From: Hominiventricola filiformis
Lineage (GTDB): Bacteria; Bacillota; Clostridia; Lachnospirales; Lachnospiraceae
Assembly: GCF_020686965.1 (NCBI RefSeq)
Contig: NZ_JAJEPS010000002.1
Location: 186,001-250,000, forward strand
Length of the DNA: 64,000 bases
Direction: 5' to 3'
In this document: piece by piece, positions 1 to 8,092 of the stretch
Position numbering within the stretch: position 1 is the first letter of the stretch
Layout: every line of letters begins with the position of its first letter
Program-made: the position numbers and the translations under genes
Notes under the pieces: generated by a model
Databases searched by the model: none
What the model saw: the letters and a program-made list of their open reading frames with translations, nothing else
Told to the model about the DNA's origin: nothing

Positions 1-135
1 GTGACTCAGACCACAGCTTTTCGTCTATTACTGTTAATCAGTTTGTTAACGCATCGACGTTTTTATTTACGTGATTACACAGCCGAATTCTCTGTGGAAG
101 ACAGCAGTGCTCAAAATATTTATCAGGAGGTATAA
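1..135 (+). CDS. 3' end of an unidentified rightward gene (partial)
   Basis: A frame is open from the left edge to a TAA at 133-135, giving 44 codons ending in ...YTAEFSVEDSSAQNIYQEV. Codon choice looks like a genuine protein and the opposite strand is closed in all frames here. It faces the leftward head operon, so it does not belong to it. It could be the C-terminus of a transposase or other inserted gene, but I do not recognise it. An open frame of this length can also occur by chance. Confidence 0.35.
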   Translation: MTQTTAFRLLLLISLLTHRRFYLRDYTAEFSVEDSSAQNIYQEV

Positions 136-149
136 CCTATGTCACCTTA

Positions 150-1151
150 TCATGAAAGAGTAGTTCCAGCGTCAGCTCCACCGAGGATCATATGTCTCCA
201 GTTGTTAAATCCGCAAGACATACGCGCACGTCCATTCCACAGAAGGTTTCTTGTATGGTCGTCAACCCAGTTGCGAACATCCAAAACAGTTCTGTCAAAC
301 AGCACGGTGCCTCGCAGCTCCTTATTTGCCTCGGAAGACATGATGATATACGGATTCTTTCCATCCGCTGCCTGCCATGTCGGAAGTACAATCAGTTTCC
401 ATAATCCCTTCTGCGTGTTGACGTCGTTGTTGTTGCTTCCGACAATCAGATCAGAACGAATAATTCTGGAAATCGTATCCTCCAGCTCATAGCAGTTGCC
501 AGGGATAATAATTGTATCGAAAGTATATCCCTGCACGATACCGGAATCATTTTTAAAGTTTCTTCCGATATTTGCCAGTCTACGAAGCATTGCAGAATCA
601 CTGCCGAAAGCATTGGTAAATACATTGGACTGAGCAGCAACCCCCGCCTTCACGCCCTTATGAGCAGTAGAGAAAAGCGCTTCACCATCACCCGTAGTCT
701 TATCCAGCTTTCTGGTACCCATAGAAAACTCCTTACCCTCGGTTGCAATTGCTTTGGTAACAAGCTCTGCCCGGGTACGCTTGTATCCGAGAACCAGATT
801 TCGTCCCATTGTCTTCATGATATTGATGTCGCCATCTTCCTTCATCTGCTGCGTGCAGGCGATCTCCTTCATAAACTGCTTATGAACAATCAGTTTCGGG
901 AAAGTCTCCTGGATCTCGTCTGCCTCCGGCGCATCTCCTTCATCAACAATTTCAAAAGATCCAATTGAAGTCAGGCCGGTTGCTTTTTCGGCATATTTCT
1001 TGGATGTTTCCACGTTTGCCACATCGGACACCAACTTGTCATACTCCGTTTTTTCTGTATCGGTGTCCTGCATGATAGATTTTACTACCTGACCTTCCAC
1101 CTTCCAAAAATCATCATTCAGTCCACTATTCTGTGAAAAAATAATTGCCAT
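150..1151 (-). CDS. Phage major capsid protein (HK97-fold, Mu gpT-like group)
   Basis: This 333-aa protein forms the icosahedral shell. It opens MAIIFSQNSGLNDDFWKVEG and contains the block DGEALFSTAHKGVKAG near residues 155-170 that is typical of Mu gpT-like and related clostridial phage capsid proteins. The ATG follows AAGGAGG. It lies directly downstream of the decoration-like and scaffold genes, the normal head order. It appears full length. The sequence after its stop holds no leftward gene before the window edge, which is unusual because head-tail connector genes normally follow closely. Confidence 0.85.
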   Translation of the reverse strand: MAIIFSQNSGLNDDFWKVEGQVVKSIMQDTDTEKTEYDKLVSDVANVETSKKYAEKATGLTSIGSFEIVDEGDAPEADEIQETFPKLIVHKQFMKEIACTQQMKEDGDINIMKTMGRNLVLGYKRTRAELVTKAIATEGKEFSMGTRKLDKTTGDGEALFSTAHKGVKAGVAAQSNVFTNAFGSDSAMLRRLANIGRNFKNDSGIVQGYTFDTIIIPGNCYELEDTISRIIRSDLIVGSNNNDVNTQKGLWKLIVLPTWQAADGKNPYIIMSSEANKELRGTVLFDRTVLDVRNWVDDHTRNLLWNGRARMSCGFNNWRHMILGGADAGTTLS

Positions 1152-1165
1152 AAATTTATCCCTCC

Positions 1166-1564
1166 TTAAAACATTACAGTTACCTTGGTACCTACAGCGC
1201 CTGTACCATGTTTTTTAAGAATCTGTGCGACTCCGCTCGTAGCAGTTGCCGTCACCTGCGCTCCATCGGTGTGAATGGTTACTTTAGTACCCTCTGTTAC
1301 TGCCGTTGCATCGGCTGCGAAAGTGGTTTCCCACTCCATTCCAGGCGCAATCAGATAAGCCGGAAGAGGTTCCATTCCTGTTGCTGGTGCACTGTAATTT
1401 GCCACCGCAATATACTCCGGTTTTGTAGTTCCTGTAGCCTTAACCAGACCACCTCCGGACAAAATTAAAGCGTCCCCGATTTTGTACTCGGTGGACGCCG
1501 TTGTTGGTAAAGTTTTAATAACCGGAAACTCCGGTTTTGCATTTGCCTTTACAAAACTAAACAT
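1166..1564 (-). CDS. Head decoration/stabilisation-type protein
   Basis: This 132-aa protein is rich in Thr, Ala, Gly and Val and predicted mostly beta (KVTIHTDGAQVTATATSGVAQILKK). It sits between scaffold and major capsid, where phages commonly encode a small capsid-decorating protein. The composition and position fit; no catalytic motif is visible. The start follows GAAGGAGGAATTTT. The role is inferred mainly from position. Confidence 0.6.
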   Translation of the reverse strand: MFSFVKANAKPEFPVIKTLPTTASTEYKIGDALILSGGGLVKATGTTKPEYIAVANYSAPATGMEPLPAYLIAPGMEWETTFAADATAVTEGTKVTIHTDGAQVTATATSGVAQILKKHGTGAVGTKVTVMF

Positions 1565-1579
1565 AAAATTCCTCCTTCT

Positions 1580-2398
1580 TTACAGAGATCTGTTATATTT
1601 TTCTCTCAATTCTTTGTAGGAAAGATCCGGATATGCCGCTTTCCAAACTTCAATTGCCTCCTGTGGAATATCCACAAGCTGTGCGGTCTGTCCATCAGCC
1701 CCTCCTCCCATCGGGGACAAATGGCTCTTTCCCTTTGCTGCGTTAATCGCCGCCTGTCTGCTGGCTGCGGCATCACGCTGCGTCAGTGTTTCAAAATTGG
1801 CAAGTCGATATGCATCCGGCAGACTTAATCCATTTCTCACATAAGAGTCAAAAGCGGCAAAAGTCGGCATTTTTGCAATATCCTCCAGAGACTTCACAGT
1901 GGGATCAAAAGCGGAAATCTGCTGAATCTGTCTGTTCAGCTCCGCTTCGCCTTCCCGGAGAGAATTTTCGTGAAGAACCTGCTGCGCCTGCTGAATAACT
2001 GGATTCTGATTGATAATCTGGTCAATCAGCGCAGGATCCACGCCTCTCTGCTCAATCTGATGGCGCGTATTCACCCTTTCCTGTGCGTCCAGAGCTTCGA
2101 AGTAATCTGCAACCGTTTTGATCGGCTGACCTGTTTCGGGGTTTGTCATACCAGCGAACCGGCTCATCACTCTGGCATTCATGGCATTCATCTGCTTTTC
2201 TGCTGTGCGCCTTGCCTGTGCATAGATCGCGTTTTCATCAACTCCCGGTTCGGCGGGTTCCGGGTCCTTTTCGCCTGTGTCTCCTTCCGGATCAACAAAA
2301 TCGACTACTTCTGCTGGTTCCTCTGATACCGGGTCGGCGATGTCCGGTCCTTCTCCGCCTTCTGCATACATCTGCAAATTCATAGGAATCTTGTACAT
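1580..2398 (-). CDS. Phage scaffolding protein
   Basis: This 272-aa protein begins MYKIPMNLQMYAEGGEGPD, a start common to scaffolding proteins of Firmicutes phages. An acidic, proline-rich stretch (about residues 15-55) is followed by a Gln/Glu-rich, probably coiled helical centre (about 60-190) and a basic C-terminus ending LREKYNRSL, typical of scaffold proteins whose C-terminal tail binds capsid. AGGAGGTATTAA precedes the ATG. A terminator-like hairpin lies just upstream (2444-2460), so scaffold and capsid may have their own promoter or depend on read-through. Confidence 0.75.
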   Translation of the reverse strand: MYKIPMNLQMYAEGGEGPDIADPVSEEPAEVVDFVDPEGDTGEKDPEPAEPGVDENAIYAQARRTAEKQMNAMNARVMSRFAGMTNPETGQPIKTVADYFEALDAQERVNTRHQIEQRGVDPALIDQIINQNPVIQQAQQVLHENSLREGEAELNRQIQQISAFDPTVKSLEDIAKMPTFAAFDSYVRNGLSLPDAYRLANFETLTQRDAAASRQAAINAAKGKSHLSPMGGGADGQTAQLVDIPQEAIEVWKAAYPDLSYKELREKYNRSL

Positions 2399-2440
2399 TT
2401 AATACCTCCTGGATTTTTGCGCTCTTCCTGCGAAAATATA

Positions 2441-2460
2441 AAAAGCCGCTTTTCGCGGCT
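2441..2460 (-). terminator. Rho-independent terminator-like hairpin inside the head operon
   Basis: On the minus strand a 6-bp GC-rich stem (2455-2460 with 2444-2449, AGCCGC/GCGGCT) is followed by TTTTTATATTTT. It lies just after the stop of the zinc-ribbon gene and before scaffold. Confidence 0.7.
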
Positions 2461-2462
2461 AA

Positions 2463-2642
2463 TTACAGAATTTGGTTTTTTACGGTTTCTACAACCTTTT
2501 CAAAGTTTTCACACTTCGGATTCCGACAGGTCATATCCTGCACATTGAAAACCTTCGTAACAGTATCTGGGCTGGTATCGCCTTCCACCTCCATGTAAGT
2601 TTTCTGGATCATCATTTCAATATCACACAACGGACACTTCAT
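2463..2642 (-). CDS. Small phage zinc-ribbon protein
   Basis: A 59-aa protein starting MKCPLCDIEM. It has a CPLC pair near the N-terminus and a second pair, C-x4-C (CRNPKC), about residues 41-46, consistent with one structural zinc. An upstream in-frame ATG at 2660 exists, but the AGGAGGTG lies inside that extension, 8 bases before the 2642 start, so the shorter form is chosen. It overlaps the 3' end of the portal gene. Function unknown; portal itself also carries a zinc knuckle. Confidence 0.65.
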   Translation of the reverse strand: MKCPLCDIEMMIQKTYMEVEGDTSPDTVTKVFNVQDMTCRNPKCENFEKVVETVKNQIL

Positions 2643-4542
2643 CAGTTCCACCTCCTGCATGCATATTCATCTGCTGGGCCTGCATTTCCTGTTGCCTCTG
2701 AAGGCGTTCCTGAAGGTTTGTAAGGATTTCTCCTGCGTTCGGATAGTTCGCCTTCTCCATGAATTTCCAATACAGCACAAGGCTTTCAAGATCTCCAATA
2801 GGTCCGAACGCTCCGGCCTGATATTTCACATCAGCTGCATTCCACATGGCCTCCCGATTTGTGAGAATAGTTGAAGTCGTGTCCGTTTCAAAAATGAACT
2901 CATCATTCCAATACCATTCCCCTGCATCATCCTTTTTCAGGAAGTCATACCGGTTGAAATGTGAAAAATCATAGGTGCCATCTTCCTTTTTGTAGCTGAT
3001 TGGAATAGGTTCATCGGCATATGCCAGCAGAAACTGGAAAATCATTTTGTACAATGCCGCATAAGCACTGTTTTTCATGATTCGTTTGGATTCCAGACGG
3101 CCTGCTGCCTGCGTGATGGAATACTGTTTTGCAGTACCAGACGTTGCAGAGGAATCGTATTTACCCTGATATGCGTCTGTAATTCCAAGCGCTGATCTGG
3201 CCCAATCATAGTTATCTTCCAGAGCCACACGGTCTTTTGAAATGTCTCCCTGCAGGTTATACACGCCGATCAAATTGGCATCTTTCTGCTCAATTCTCAC
3301 AACGTTCATTTCATTTCCGTCTTTTCTGATATCAAGCCCTCTCGGCAACGTTGCAAATGACTGCCCATTGATTAACTTTTCGTTGATTTTTGTCCCCAGC
3401 TTTTTGATGGTGTCCTGTTGGTCGATAACAACAGCTACATCGGATCCACCAAGCAGCTGTTTGTTCTTTGAAATATTTTTCCTAAGAACAAGCGGGAAGA
3501 CATTCGGTTTATAGTACGGAATCTTTTCCGCAATCGTCCTTGTTTCGGTTATAGGCTGTCCAAATTCGTCGAGCAACTGATTTCCGCTCTCATCCTCCAT
3601 CGGGATTTCTTCCGTTCCAGAAATGTGAGAAATAAAATCACCGTTCGTAAGTGGAATATCTGCTACAAGTTCCTCTGAATCCTCCTGAACCTCTTCAAAT
3701 TTTCTGCCACCACAGACAGGGCACACATCACCCTCTTTTAATGTCCCGCACTTTTTACAGCGTTCCATTTTTCTAGCCTGATAATCGTCCATGTCAACCA
3801 GAATGTAGTCCTCAACCCATGAGAACATGCCAATTCCGCCTTTTTCGTTACGATAATAGGCAACAATCTGACTCACAATTTCAGAATTAAAGGCTGTATC
3901 ATCAGATTTCCTTACTTCCGGCTGTTCTTCCGCTGCATCCTGCACATCTACGCCGTATTTGCGCTTGATGAAGGACTTTGTCTGCGTGAAAATCAAGAAA
4001 ACATAGTCCATTTTTTCAAGCTCGGTCACACAAGGCTGCGGAATCACCTGTTTTGGATGCAATTCAGACACTGAAACGTCCCCAAGCGTACAATGCATAC
4101 CGGCATTCGCGTCCCATTCCACATGGAAGAAATCTCCGCCCTGAATCGGCGTTGTTCTTTCCTGCAGGTCATTCAATTTCTGATACTTTGTTTTGGCGAT
4201 TTCATTGCACAATGCCTGTTCAATGTTTTTGGCAAGCTCTTTATCCTCTGGATGGATAGGGCGAACCTTTGGCATAGGAATGGAATTGTCCACCTGTGAC
4301 TCAATCAGCTCATAAACAATGTTTCTGACATTCGTCGCCTTCTTTTTCGGGTCCTTGTTCGTGTTTGGATTCGGCTGTACCTCCCGGATCCCGTCATAGT
4401 AGCCTTCATAGGTTGCCATATCCTGCCGTTGCTGTGCATATGCTGTTTTGGCAGTTTCAAATCTCCCCTGCCACAGCCTCAATTTTTTTGTTTTTGCTGG
4501 ATTTAACATATTTTTCACCATGTTTTTCAGTCTCCCTACCAT
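2623..4542 (-). CDS. Phage portal protein
   Basis: About 639 aa. It forms the dodecameric ring through which DNA is packaged and to which the tail joins. Position after large terminase, length, the helical Gln-rich C-terminus (LQERLQRQQEMQAQQMN) and the block ALGITDAYQGKYDSSATSG near residue 460 fit SPP1/P22-type portals. Around residues 265-290 it contains CKKC-x8-CPVC, a zinc knuckle not part of the canonical fold. The open frame extends to a GTG at 4560; 4542 is chosen because GGGGAG lies about 10 bases upstream. It overlaps the end of the terminase gene. Confidence 0.85.
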   Translation of the reverse strand: MVGRLKNMVKNMLNPAKTKKLRLWQGRFETAKTAYAQQRQDMATYEGYYDGIREVQPNPNTNKDPKKKATNVRNIVYELIESQVDNSIPMPKVRPIHPEDKELAKNIEQALCNEIAKTKYQKLNDLQERTTPIQGGDFFHVEWDANAGMHCTLGDVSVSELHPKQVIPQPCVTELEKMDYVFLIFTQTKSFIKRKYGVDVQDAAEEQPEVRKSDDTAFNSEIVSQIVAYYRNEKGGIGMFSWVEDYILVDMDDYQARKMERCKKCGTLKEGDVCPVCGGRKFEEVQEDSEELVADIPLTNGDFISHISGTEEIPMEDESGNQLLDEFGQPITETRTIAEKIPYYKPNVFPLVLRKNISKNKQLLGGSDVAVVIDQQDTIKKLGTKINEKLINGQSFATLPRGLDIRKDGNEMNVVRIEQKDANLIGVYNLQGDISKDRVALEDNYDWARSALGITDAYQGKYDSSATSGTAKQYSITQAAGRLESKRIMKNSAYAALYKMIFQFLLAYADEPIPISYKKEDGTYDFSHFNRYDFLKKDDAGEWYWNDEFIFETDTTSTILTNREAMWNAADVKYQAGAFGPIGDLESLVLYWKFMEKANYPNAGEILTNLQERLQRQQEMQAQQMNMHAGGGTDEVSVV

Positions 4543-6023
4543 CTTTCCGGCTCTCCCCACATTTCAAGCAGCAGTTTTCTGTCTGCCGCATTCGCATTCC
4601 GATAATCTTCGTACATATCCTCGGTCCATTTCTTCTTTTTCCGGGTTCTTCCTGCTTCTGGCGGGTTCACCCAGTAAATACAGAAATACCGGAGACCATC
4701 CGGGTCATGAGTCAGATCATGCGGATCCTTTGCATACACGTTTGGCCTGCGCTTATCCCGTTGGATTTTGCTCATGCACCGGAAAAGGTTCGGGGCACAG
4801 CCTTCAAGTACCCTCAAACGCGCCTTACCGTCTGCACGCGGCCTTGTCCATTCCTTCATAGCCGCACAGCCGTCCTCAAAATCGTTGTTGCTCTTCGTAA
4901 GATCAACGCCCGCTTCGGAAAACAAAAGAGCCCGGCTTTTGCCAGACTCTTGCGACCTGTTCCACAAATCCGGTGGAGCAAGGAATAATTCAATTTTCTC
5001 ACCTTCGGACATACTAATCATAATGTCCGCAGCCTCTCCGATCGTTTTGTTTGGAGAATCATACTCTCGATATACAGTCGCATTTCCTTCGGTATCAACC
5101 ATAATCCAGTGTGCCGAAAACATATCAAGGCCATAGTCGATGAACACATATCTCGATACCGGCCCCGTCGGAAGATCCTGCACTTCGTGGTGCTCTTTGC
5201 TCCATTCCGGGAAATAAGAACCTCCCGGAACTGTCAGCGCCTCCTCTATGGTTGCCGGATACTCCTGCGTTATCAGCGCGCCCATTGTACGCTTTGTGTT
5301 TTCGTACCATTCCTGGTCTCGTTTCGGGTCCGCATACCACGGAATGAAGATCTTAAAAAATCCGTTGTCCGGATCTGTAAAGATTTCCTCAAACAGGCTT
5401 CCTCGATCAATGGTTGACAATCCGATCACTTTACCGCCAAATGGACGGTTGATAACCGGAAACGCCGATGTCCAAATTTCTGCAGCATATTGCTGGAACG
5501 CCCACTCGTCAAAGATGATTAAATCCGCAGTGAATGAACGCGCCGCATTCGGTGACGACGGGAACGCCATAAACGTACTGTCCGGCCCATTCGGAAATGA
5601 AATAATGACCTTCAACGTCTGCGCTTCAAACACGGGTCCAGACCATCCGTCCGGCACGCTTCCCTTTTCTGCCACCAGCTCCGGCATATGACGAAAAATA
5701 ACGCCAAGTCTACGGACAAGCTCTTTTCCCTCATCCTCTGTTCGGGAAATACCGATTGCTGTACGACCCGTCCAACACCGCAACAGGTACGCCGCATAAC
5801 TCATTGCCAGCCAAGAGAAACCCAACTGCCGTGCTTTCAAAATCGCATTCAGTCTGTGCGTATGAATATCCATCAACGCCTGTTTCTGCATGGGCCACAA
5901 TGTAAAAGGCTGTATCAGCTCATCAGCATCCTTATCCTCAATATGACAATATGTCTCTACAAAGTACACCGGATTGCTCCGGCAATACTCGATCTCACTT
6001 TCTCTGATTTCTTCAATGTTCAT
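4536..6023 (-). CDS. terL: Phage terminase large subunit
   Basis: This ATPase-nuclease packages DNA into proheads. With the start at 6023 it has 495 aa. The region around residues 55-70 (LKARQLGFSWLA) is the deviant Walker A of terminases. LIIFDEWAF around 155-165 is Walker B plus catalytic Glu, and FIDYGLDMFSAHWI around 300 gives the first acidic residue of the RNase H-like nuclease. The frame is open a further 83 codons upstream, but that stretch has no terminase character. No strong ribosome site precedes 6023, so the start is not certain. Confidence 0.88.
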   Translation of the reverse strand: MNIEEIRESEIEYCRSNPVYFVETYCHIEDKDADELIQPFTLWPMQKQALMDIHTHRLNAILKARQLGFSWLAMSYAAYLLRCWTGRTAIGISRTEDEGKELVRRLGVIFRHMPELVAEKGSVPDGWSGPVFEAQTLKVIISFPNGPDSTFMAFPSSPNAARSFTADLIIFDEWAFQQYAAEIWTSAFPVINRPFGGKVIGLSTIDRGSLFEEIFTDPDNGFFKIFIPWYADPKRDQEWYENTKRTMGALITQEYPATIEEALTVPGGSYFPEWSKEHHEVQDLPTGPVSRYVFIDYGLDMFSAHWIMVDTEGNATVYREYDSPNKTIGEAADIMISMSEGEKIELFLAPPDLWNRSQESGKSRALLFSEAGVDLTKSNNDFEDGCAAMKEWTRPRADGKARLRVLEGCAPNLFRCMSKIQRDKRRPNVYAKDPHDLTHDPDGLRYFCIYWVNPPEAGRTRKKKKWTEDMYEDYRNANAADRKLLLEMWGEPERW

Positions 6024-6376
6024 GGTTTTCAAAAAATAATAAAAATTTTTTCGTAGTACCCAGGAGGTATCGCCGATGAGGGGCGACCCTGACAGGGGGG
6101 GATGGGTGCGTGCTGATGCATGGACGAGGACCGGGAGAGCTACGAAGAGCCAGAAAAAAATACAGCCCTGGTCATTGATGCGTTGATACAGATAGATGCA
6201 CAGATCAGGCAAGGCTCTGCTGTGTGTCGTTACCCTGCATTCGGTGCCAGTGCATCGTATTGATACCGGCAATAGATAGCCCTATAGATACCGGAAATGT
6301 ACGTAACGCGCGGACATTCGTGCCAGATCGTGCCCGCAATCATGCGTTACTGCTCATTGTTACAATCAGCATATAT
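6024..6376. other. Noncoding stretch between terminase genes; candidate packaging-site region
   Basis: About 350 bases lie between the last plausible small-terminase codon and the large-terminase start. No convincing gene is seen. The stretch has short repeats: GATACCGG occurs twice around 6268-6295, interrupted by ATAGATAG/CTATAG, and GTAACGCG/GCGTTAC sequences lie nearby. Phage cos or pac sites often lie beside or inside small-terminase genes, so it may be the packaging site, but this is inference only. Confidence 0.3.
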
Positions 6377-6448
6377 TTATAACGCTTTCAGTCTCTCAAA
6401 CATGTCGTCAAATGTAATGTTTTGCGACGCGTTCCAATTATTCGGCAT
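6377..6448 (-). CDS. Mini-frame overlapping terS stop; possible frameshifted TerS tail
   Basis: A 23-codon frame begins with an ATG inside the end of terS, one frame away, and ends in TAA at 6377-6379. It encodes a strongly protein-like sequence (NNWNASQNITFDDMFERL). A +1 shift near the terS stop would fuse it to TerS. It may be a separate leader-size peptide, a relic of a longer TerS C-terminus, or part of a programmed frameshift. There is no ribosome binding site of its own. Confidence 0.35.
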   Translation of the reverse strand: MPNNWNASQNITFDDMFERLKAL

Positions 6449-6911
6449 CTTCCGGCTCGTTCTCGCTGTCTGTATCGTGTCCCAGACGTGCGCCAACCTT
6501 AGCAAGGAGCGCTCTGTCTGCGTCTGTCATACCTACATCTGCCTGCACCTTGGTTGTCGGCATATCTCCGGCCGTATCCCTAACAAATGTGGCCGCTTTT
6601 ACATTGCCCTGCTGCCCCTGAATCATCATCTGGGCAAGCATTACCTCATAATTGGTAGCGCCTTCCTCCAGTCCTAAGCCAGATCTAAGCCCTGCGCTTG
6701 CCTCCTTATTGAGCAGCGTTTCATAGATCTCTTTTGCTGTCTTGCGCCTCCTTCTGGCTTCTCCGGATGCGATACCGGCCTTTCTCGCCTGTTCTCGGCG
6801 CTCTTCCGGTGTCTTACGAGCGTTGAGCTCTTGCGGTGTAATCAGATTAGCATTCTGCTTTTCTCTGGTTGCTCTCCTCTCTTCTGGTGTCTTTTCCTGC
6901 TTGCCTGCCAT
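6438..6911 (-). CDS. terS: Phage terminase small subunit
   Basis: This 157-aa protein recognises viral DNA for packaging. It has a basic N-terminus with KTPEERR repeated at about residues 7 and 33, the KAGIASGEARRRRKTAKE block (around 44-61) seen in Firmicutes phage small terminases, a helical middle and an acidic tail (DTDSENEPEDAE). It directly precedes terL in the late operon. AGGAGGCGTTACG precedes the ATG. A terminator upstream separates it from the regulator gene. Confidence 0.75.
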   Translation of the reverse strand: MAGKQEKTPEERRATREKQNANLITPQELNARKTPEERREQARKAGIASGEARRRRKTAKEIYETLLNKEASAGLRSGLGLEEGATNYEVMLAQMMIQGQQGNVKAATFVRDTAGDMPTTKVQADVGMTDADRALLAKVGARLGHDTDSENEPEDAE

Positions 6912-6933
6912 CGTAACGCCTCCTTTCCGGGCA

Positions 6934-6966
6934 TAAAAAAAGAGACGGTTCTATTTTTCCGTCTCT
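6934..6966 (-). terminator. Rho-independent terminator
   Basis: The minus-strand stem AGAGACGG/CCGTCTCT (6941-6948 with 6959-6966) is followed by seven T. It ends the ribbon-helix-helix transcript before terS. Confidence 0.8.
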
Positions 6967-7043
6967 CTCCCGCCGGTCCTTCCCGGCTTTTCTTATGCTA
7001 TCATAATATACTGGTTTCTGGTCTCGTTCAATACGTGTTTATA

Positions 7044-7406
7044 CTAAAATGAGGTGATATCTACCCTTTCTACATCTTCCTGGTAGTCCGCGTCCTGTCT
7101 TTCCATCTTCTCTCTGACTGCTTCCCGTACATATTCCGCGGATGTCTTCCCGGCACTACGTGCGTATGCTTCCAAGTCTTTTATGGTTCCAAGGTCCATC
7201 ATATCTTTAGGCGCTACTATTCCGGCATCCTCAAATTTTGCATCTATAGCCTGATTGATCCAAACCGTCGCAGATACTCCGGCGATCTCTGCCGCTTCCT
7301 TGATCTGATCTTTCCTGCCCTTTGGCATTGTAAAATTGATTCTATCTGTGTTTTCTTTCTGCCATGCATACTGCCTGTCGTTTCTTTTTCTTGCATCTTC
7401 TGGCAT
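7044..7406 (-). CDS. Ribbon-helix-helix DNA-binding regulator
   Basis: A 120-aa protein whose residues 20-55 (TDRINFTMPKGRKDQIKEAA...GVSATVWINQAI) match the Arc/MetJ-type ribbon-helix-helix fold, with the strand RINFTMPK contacting DNA. A second related segment (AYARSAGKTSAEYVREAVREKMER) near the C-terminus may be another such unit. AGGAGGTGAGAAG places the start at 7406; the longer open frame upstream covers the promoter region. It diverges from the J-domain gene and probably represses both promoters through the GCGCACTA sites between them. It has its own terminator. Confidence 0.8.
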   Translation of the reverse strand: MPEDARKRNDRQYAWQKENTDRINFTMPKGRKDQIKEAAEIAGVSATVWINQAIDAKFEDAGIVAPKDMMDLGTIKDLEAYARSAGKTSAEYVREAVREKMERQDADYQEDVERVDITSF

Positions 7407-7452
7407 CTTCTCACCTCCTGCTGTTGAACATTGTAACATAGAAGAAAAGTAA

Positions 7453-7527
7453 TGCGCACTATGCAACTTGCACAAAATGCGCACTATGATTTTGGTGATT
7501 GTGATTATTGACGTAGTGCGCACTACG
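7453..7527. promoter_or_regulatory. Three GCGCACTA operator sites
   Basis: TGCGCACTAT occurs at 7453-7462 and 7478-7487. A perfect 16-bp palindrome, CGTAGTGCGCACTACG, lies at 7512-7527. The sites are arranged in the divergent region upstream of a ribbon-helix-helix gene, as expected for autoregulation. Confidence 0.75.
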
Positions 7528-7537
7528 ATGCTATTAT
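7508..7537 (+). promoter_or_regulatory. Promoter of the rightward accessory module
   Basis: TTGACG (7508-7513) and TATTAT (7532-7537) are separated by 18 bases. The 16-bp palindrome fills the spacer, so repressor binding would block RNA polymerase directly. Confidence 0.7.
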
Positions 7538-7581
7538 GATGGCACAACGAAACAAGAACAACCGAAACGGAGGAAACGACG

Positions 7582-8085
7582 GTGACGAGATATTATTTTA
7601 AAGACTGTGTAACCTGTGAAGATGTAAAGCAGATGTATAAGAAACTGGCGCGGGACCTTCACCCTGACTGCAACCCCGGCAGAGACACCACCGCAGAATT
7701 CCAGGAGATGTCCAGACAGTATGAAGAAGCCTACAACCGGCTGAAAGACATTCACCAGAACGCCAACGGCGAGACCTACCAGAAAGAAACAAAGCAGACC
7801 GCTACCGAATACGCCGACCTGATTAACCAGCTGCTCCATATTCCAGGTCTTATGATTGAGCTTTGCGGCTCCTGGCTCTGGATCACCGGCAACACAAGAC
7901 CGGTAAAAGATCAGCTCAAGGCACTTGGCTTCCGATTCTCCTCTAAAAAACAGGCGTGGTACTTTCATTCCGAGCCGTACCGGAAACATGGAAAGAGTGA
8001 AAAGAGCATGGACGACATCCGGAACATGTACGGATCCGAGAAATACGCAACCAGAACAGAAGAACGTGAAAGCCTTACAGCTTAA
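7582..8085 (+). CDS. J-domain (DnaJ-like) phage protein
   Basis: A 167-aa protein starting at GTG 7582 after GGAGG. Residues 1-60 look like a J-domain: two helices flank the HPD tripeptide in YKKLARDLHPDCNPG, the element that stimulates Hsp70 (DnaK) ATPase. The C-terminal part (residues 105-140, LWITGNTRPVKDQLKALGFRFSSKKQAWYF) matches a domain that recurs at the end of the 300-aa protein at 8798-9700. No zinc-finger or peptide-binding domain of true DnaJ is present. It may redirect host DnaK or be a J-like adaptor; the role is unknown. Confidence 0.7.
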   Translation: MTRYYFKDCVTCEDVKQMYKKLARDLHPDCNPGRDTTAEFQEMSRQYEEAYNRLKDIHQNANGETYQKETKQTATEYADLINQLLHIPGLMIELCGSWLWITGNTRPVKDQLKALGFRFSSKKQAWYFHSEPYRKHGKSEKSMDDIRNMYGSEKYATRTEERESLTA

Positions 8086-8092
8086 CTACATA

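Noticed and set aside
139..492. Rightward frame with AGGAGG before an ATG, antisense to the capsid gene
   Set aside because: It lies entirely opposite a well-supported capsid gene and its protein is low in ordered character. The ribosome-like site is probably part of whatever precedes it or is chance.
6024..6272. N-terminal extension of the large terminase
   Set aside because: The 83 extra codons are unlike any terminase N-terminus, with no ribosome site at their start. The conserved protein begins near 6023.
6972..6994. Rightward terminator-like hairpin GCCGG...CCGGC-TTTT
   Set aside because: No rightward gene precedes it; the stem is only five pairs. Probably chance or a weak antisense stop.
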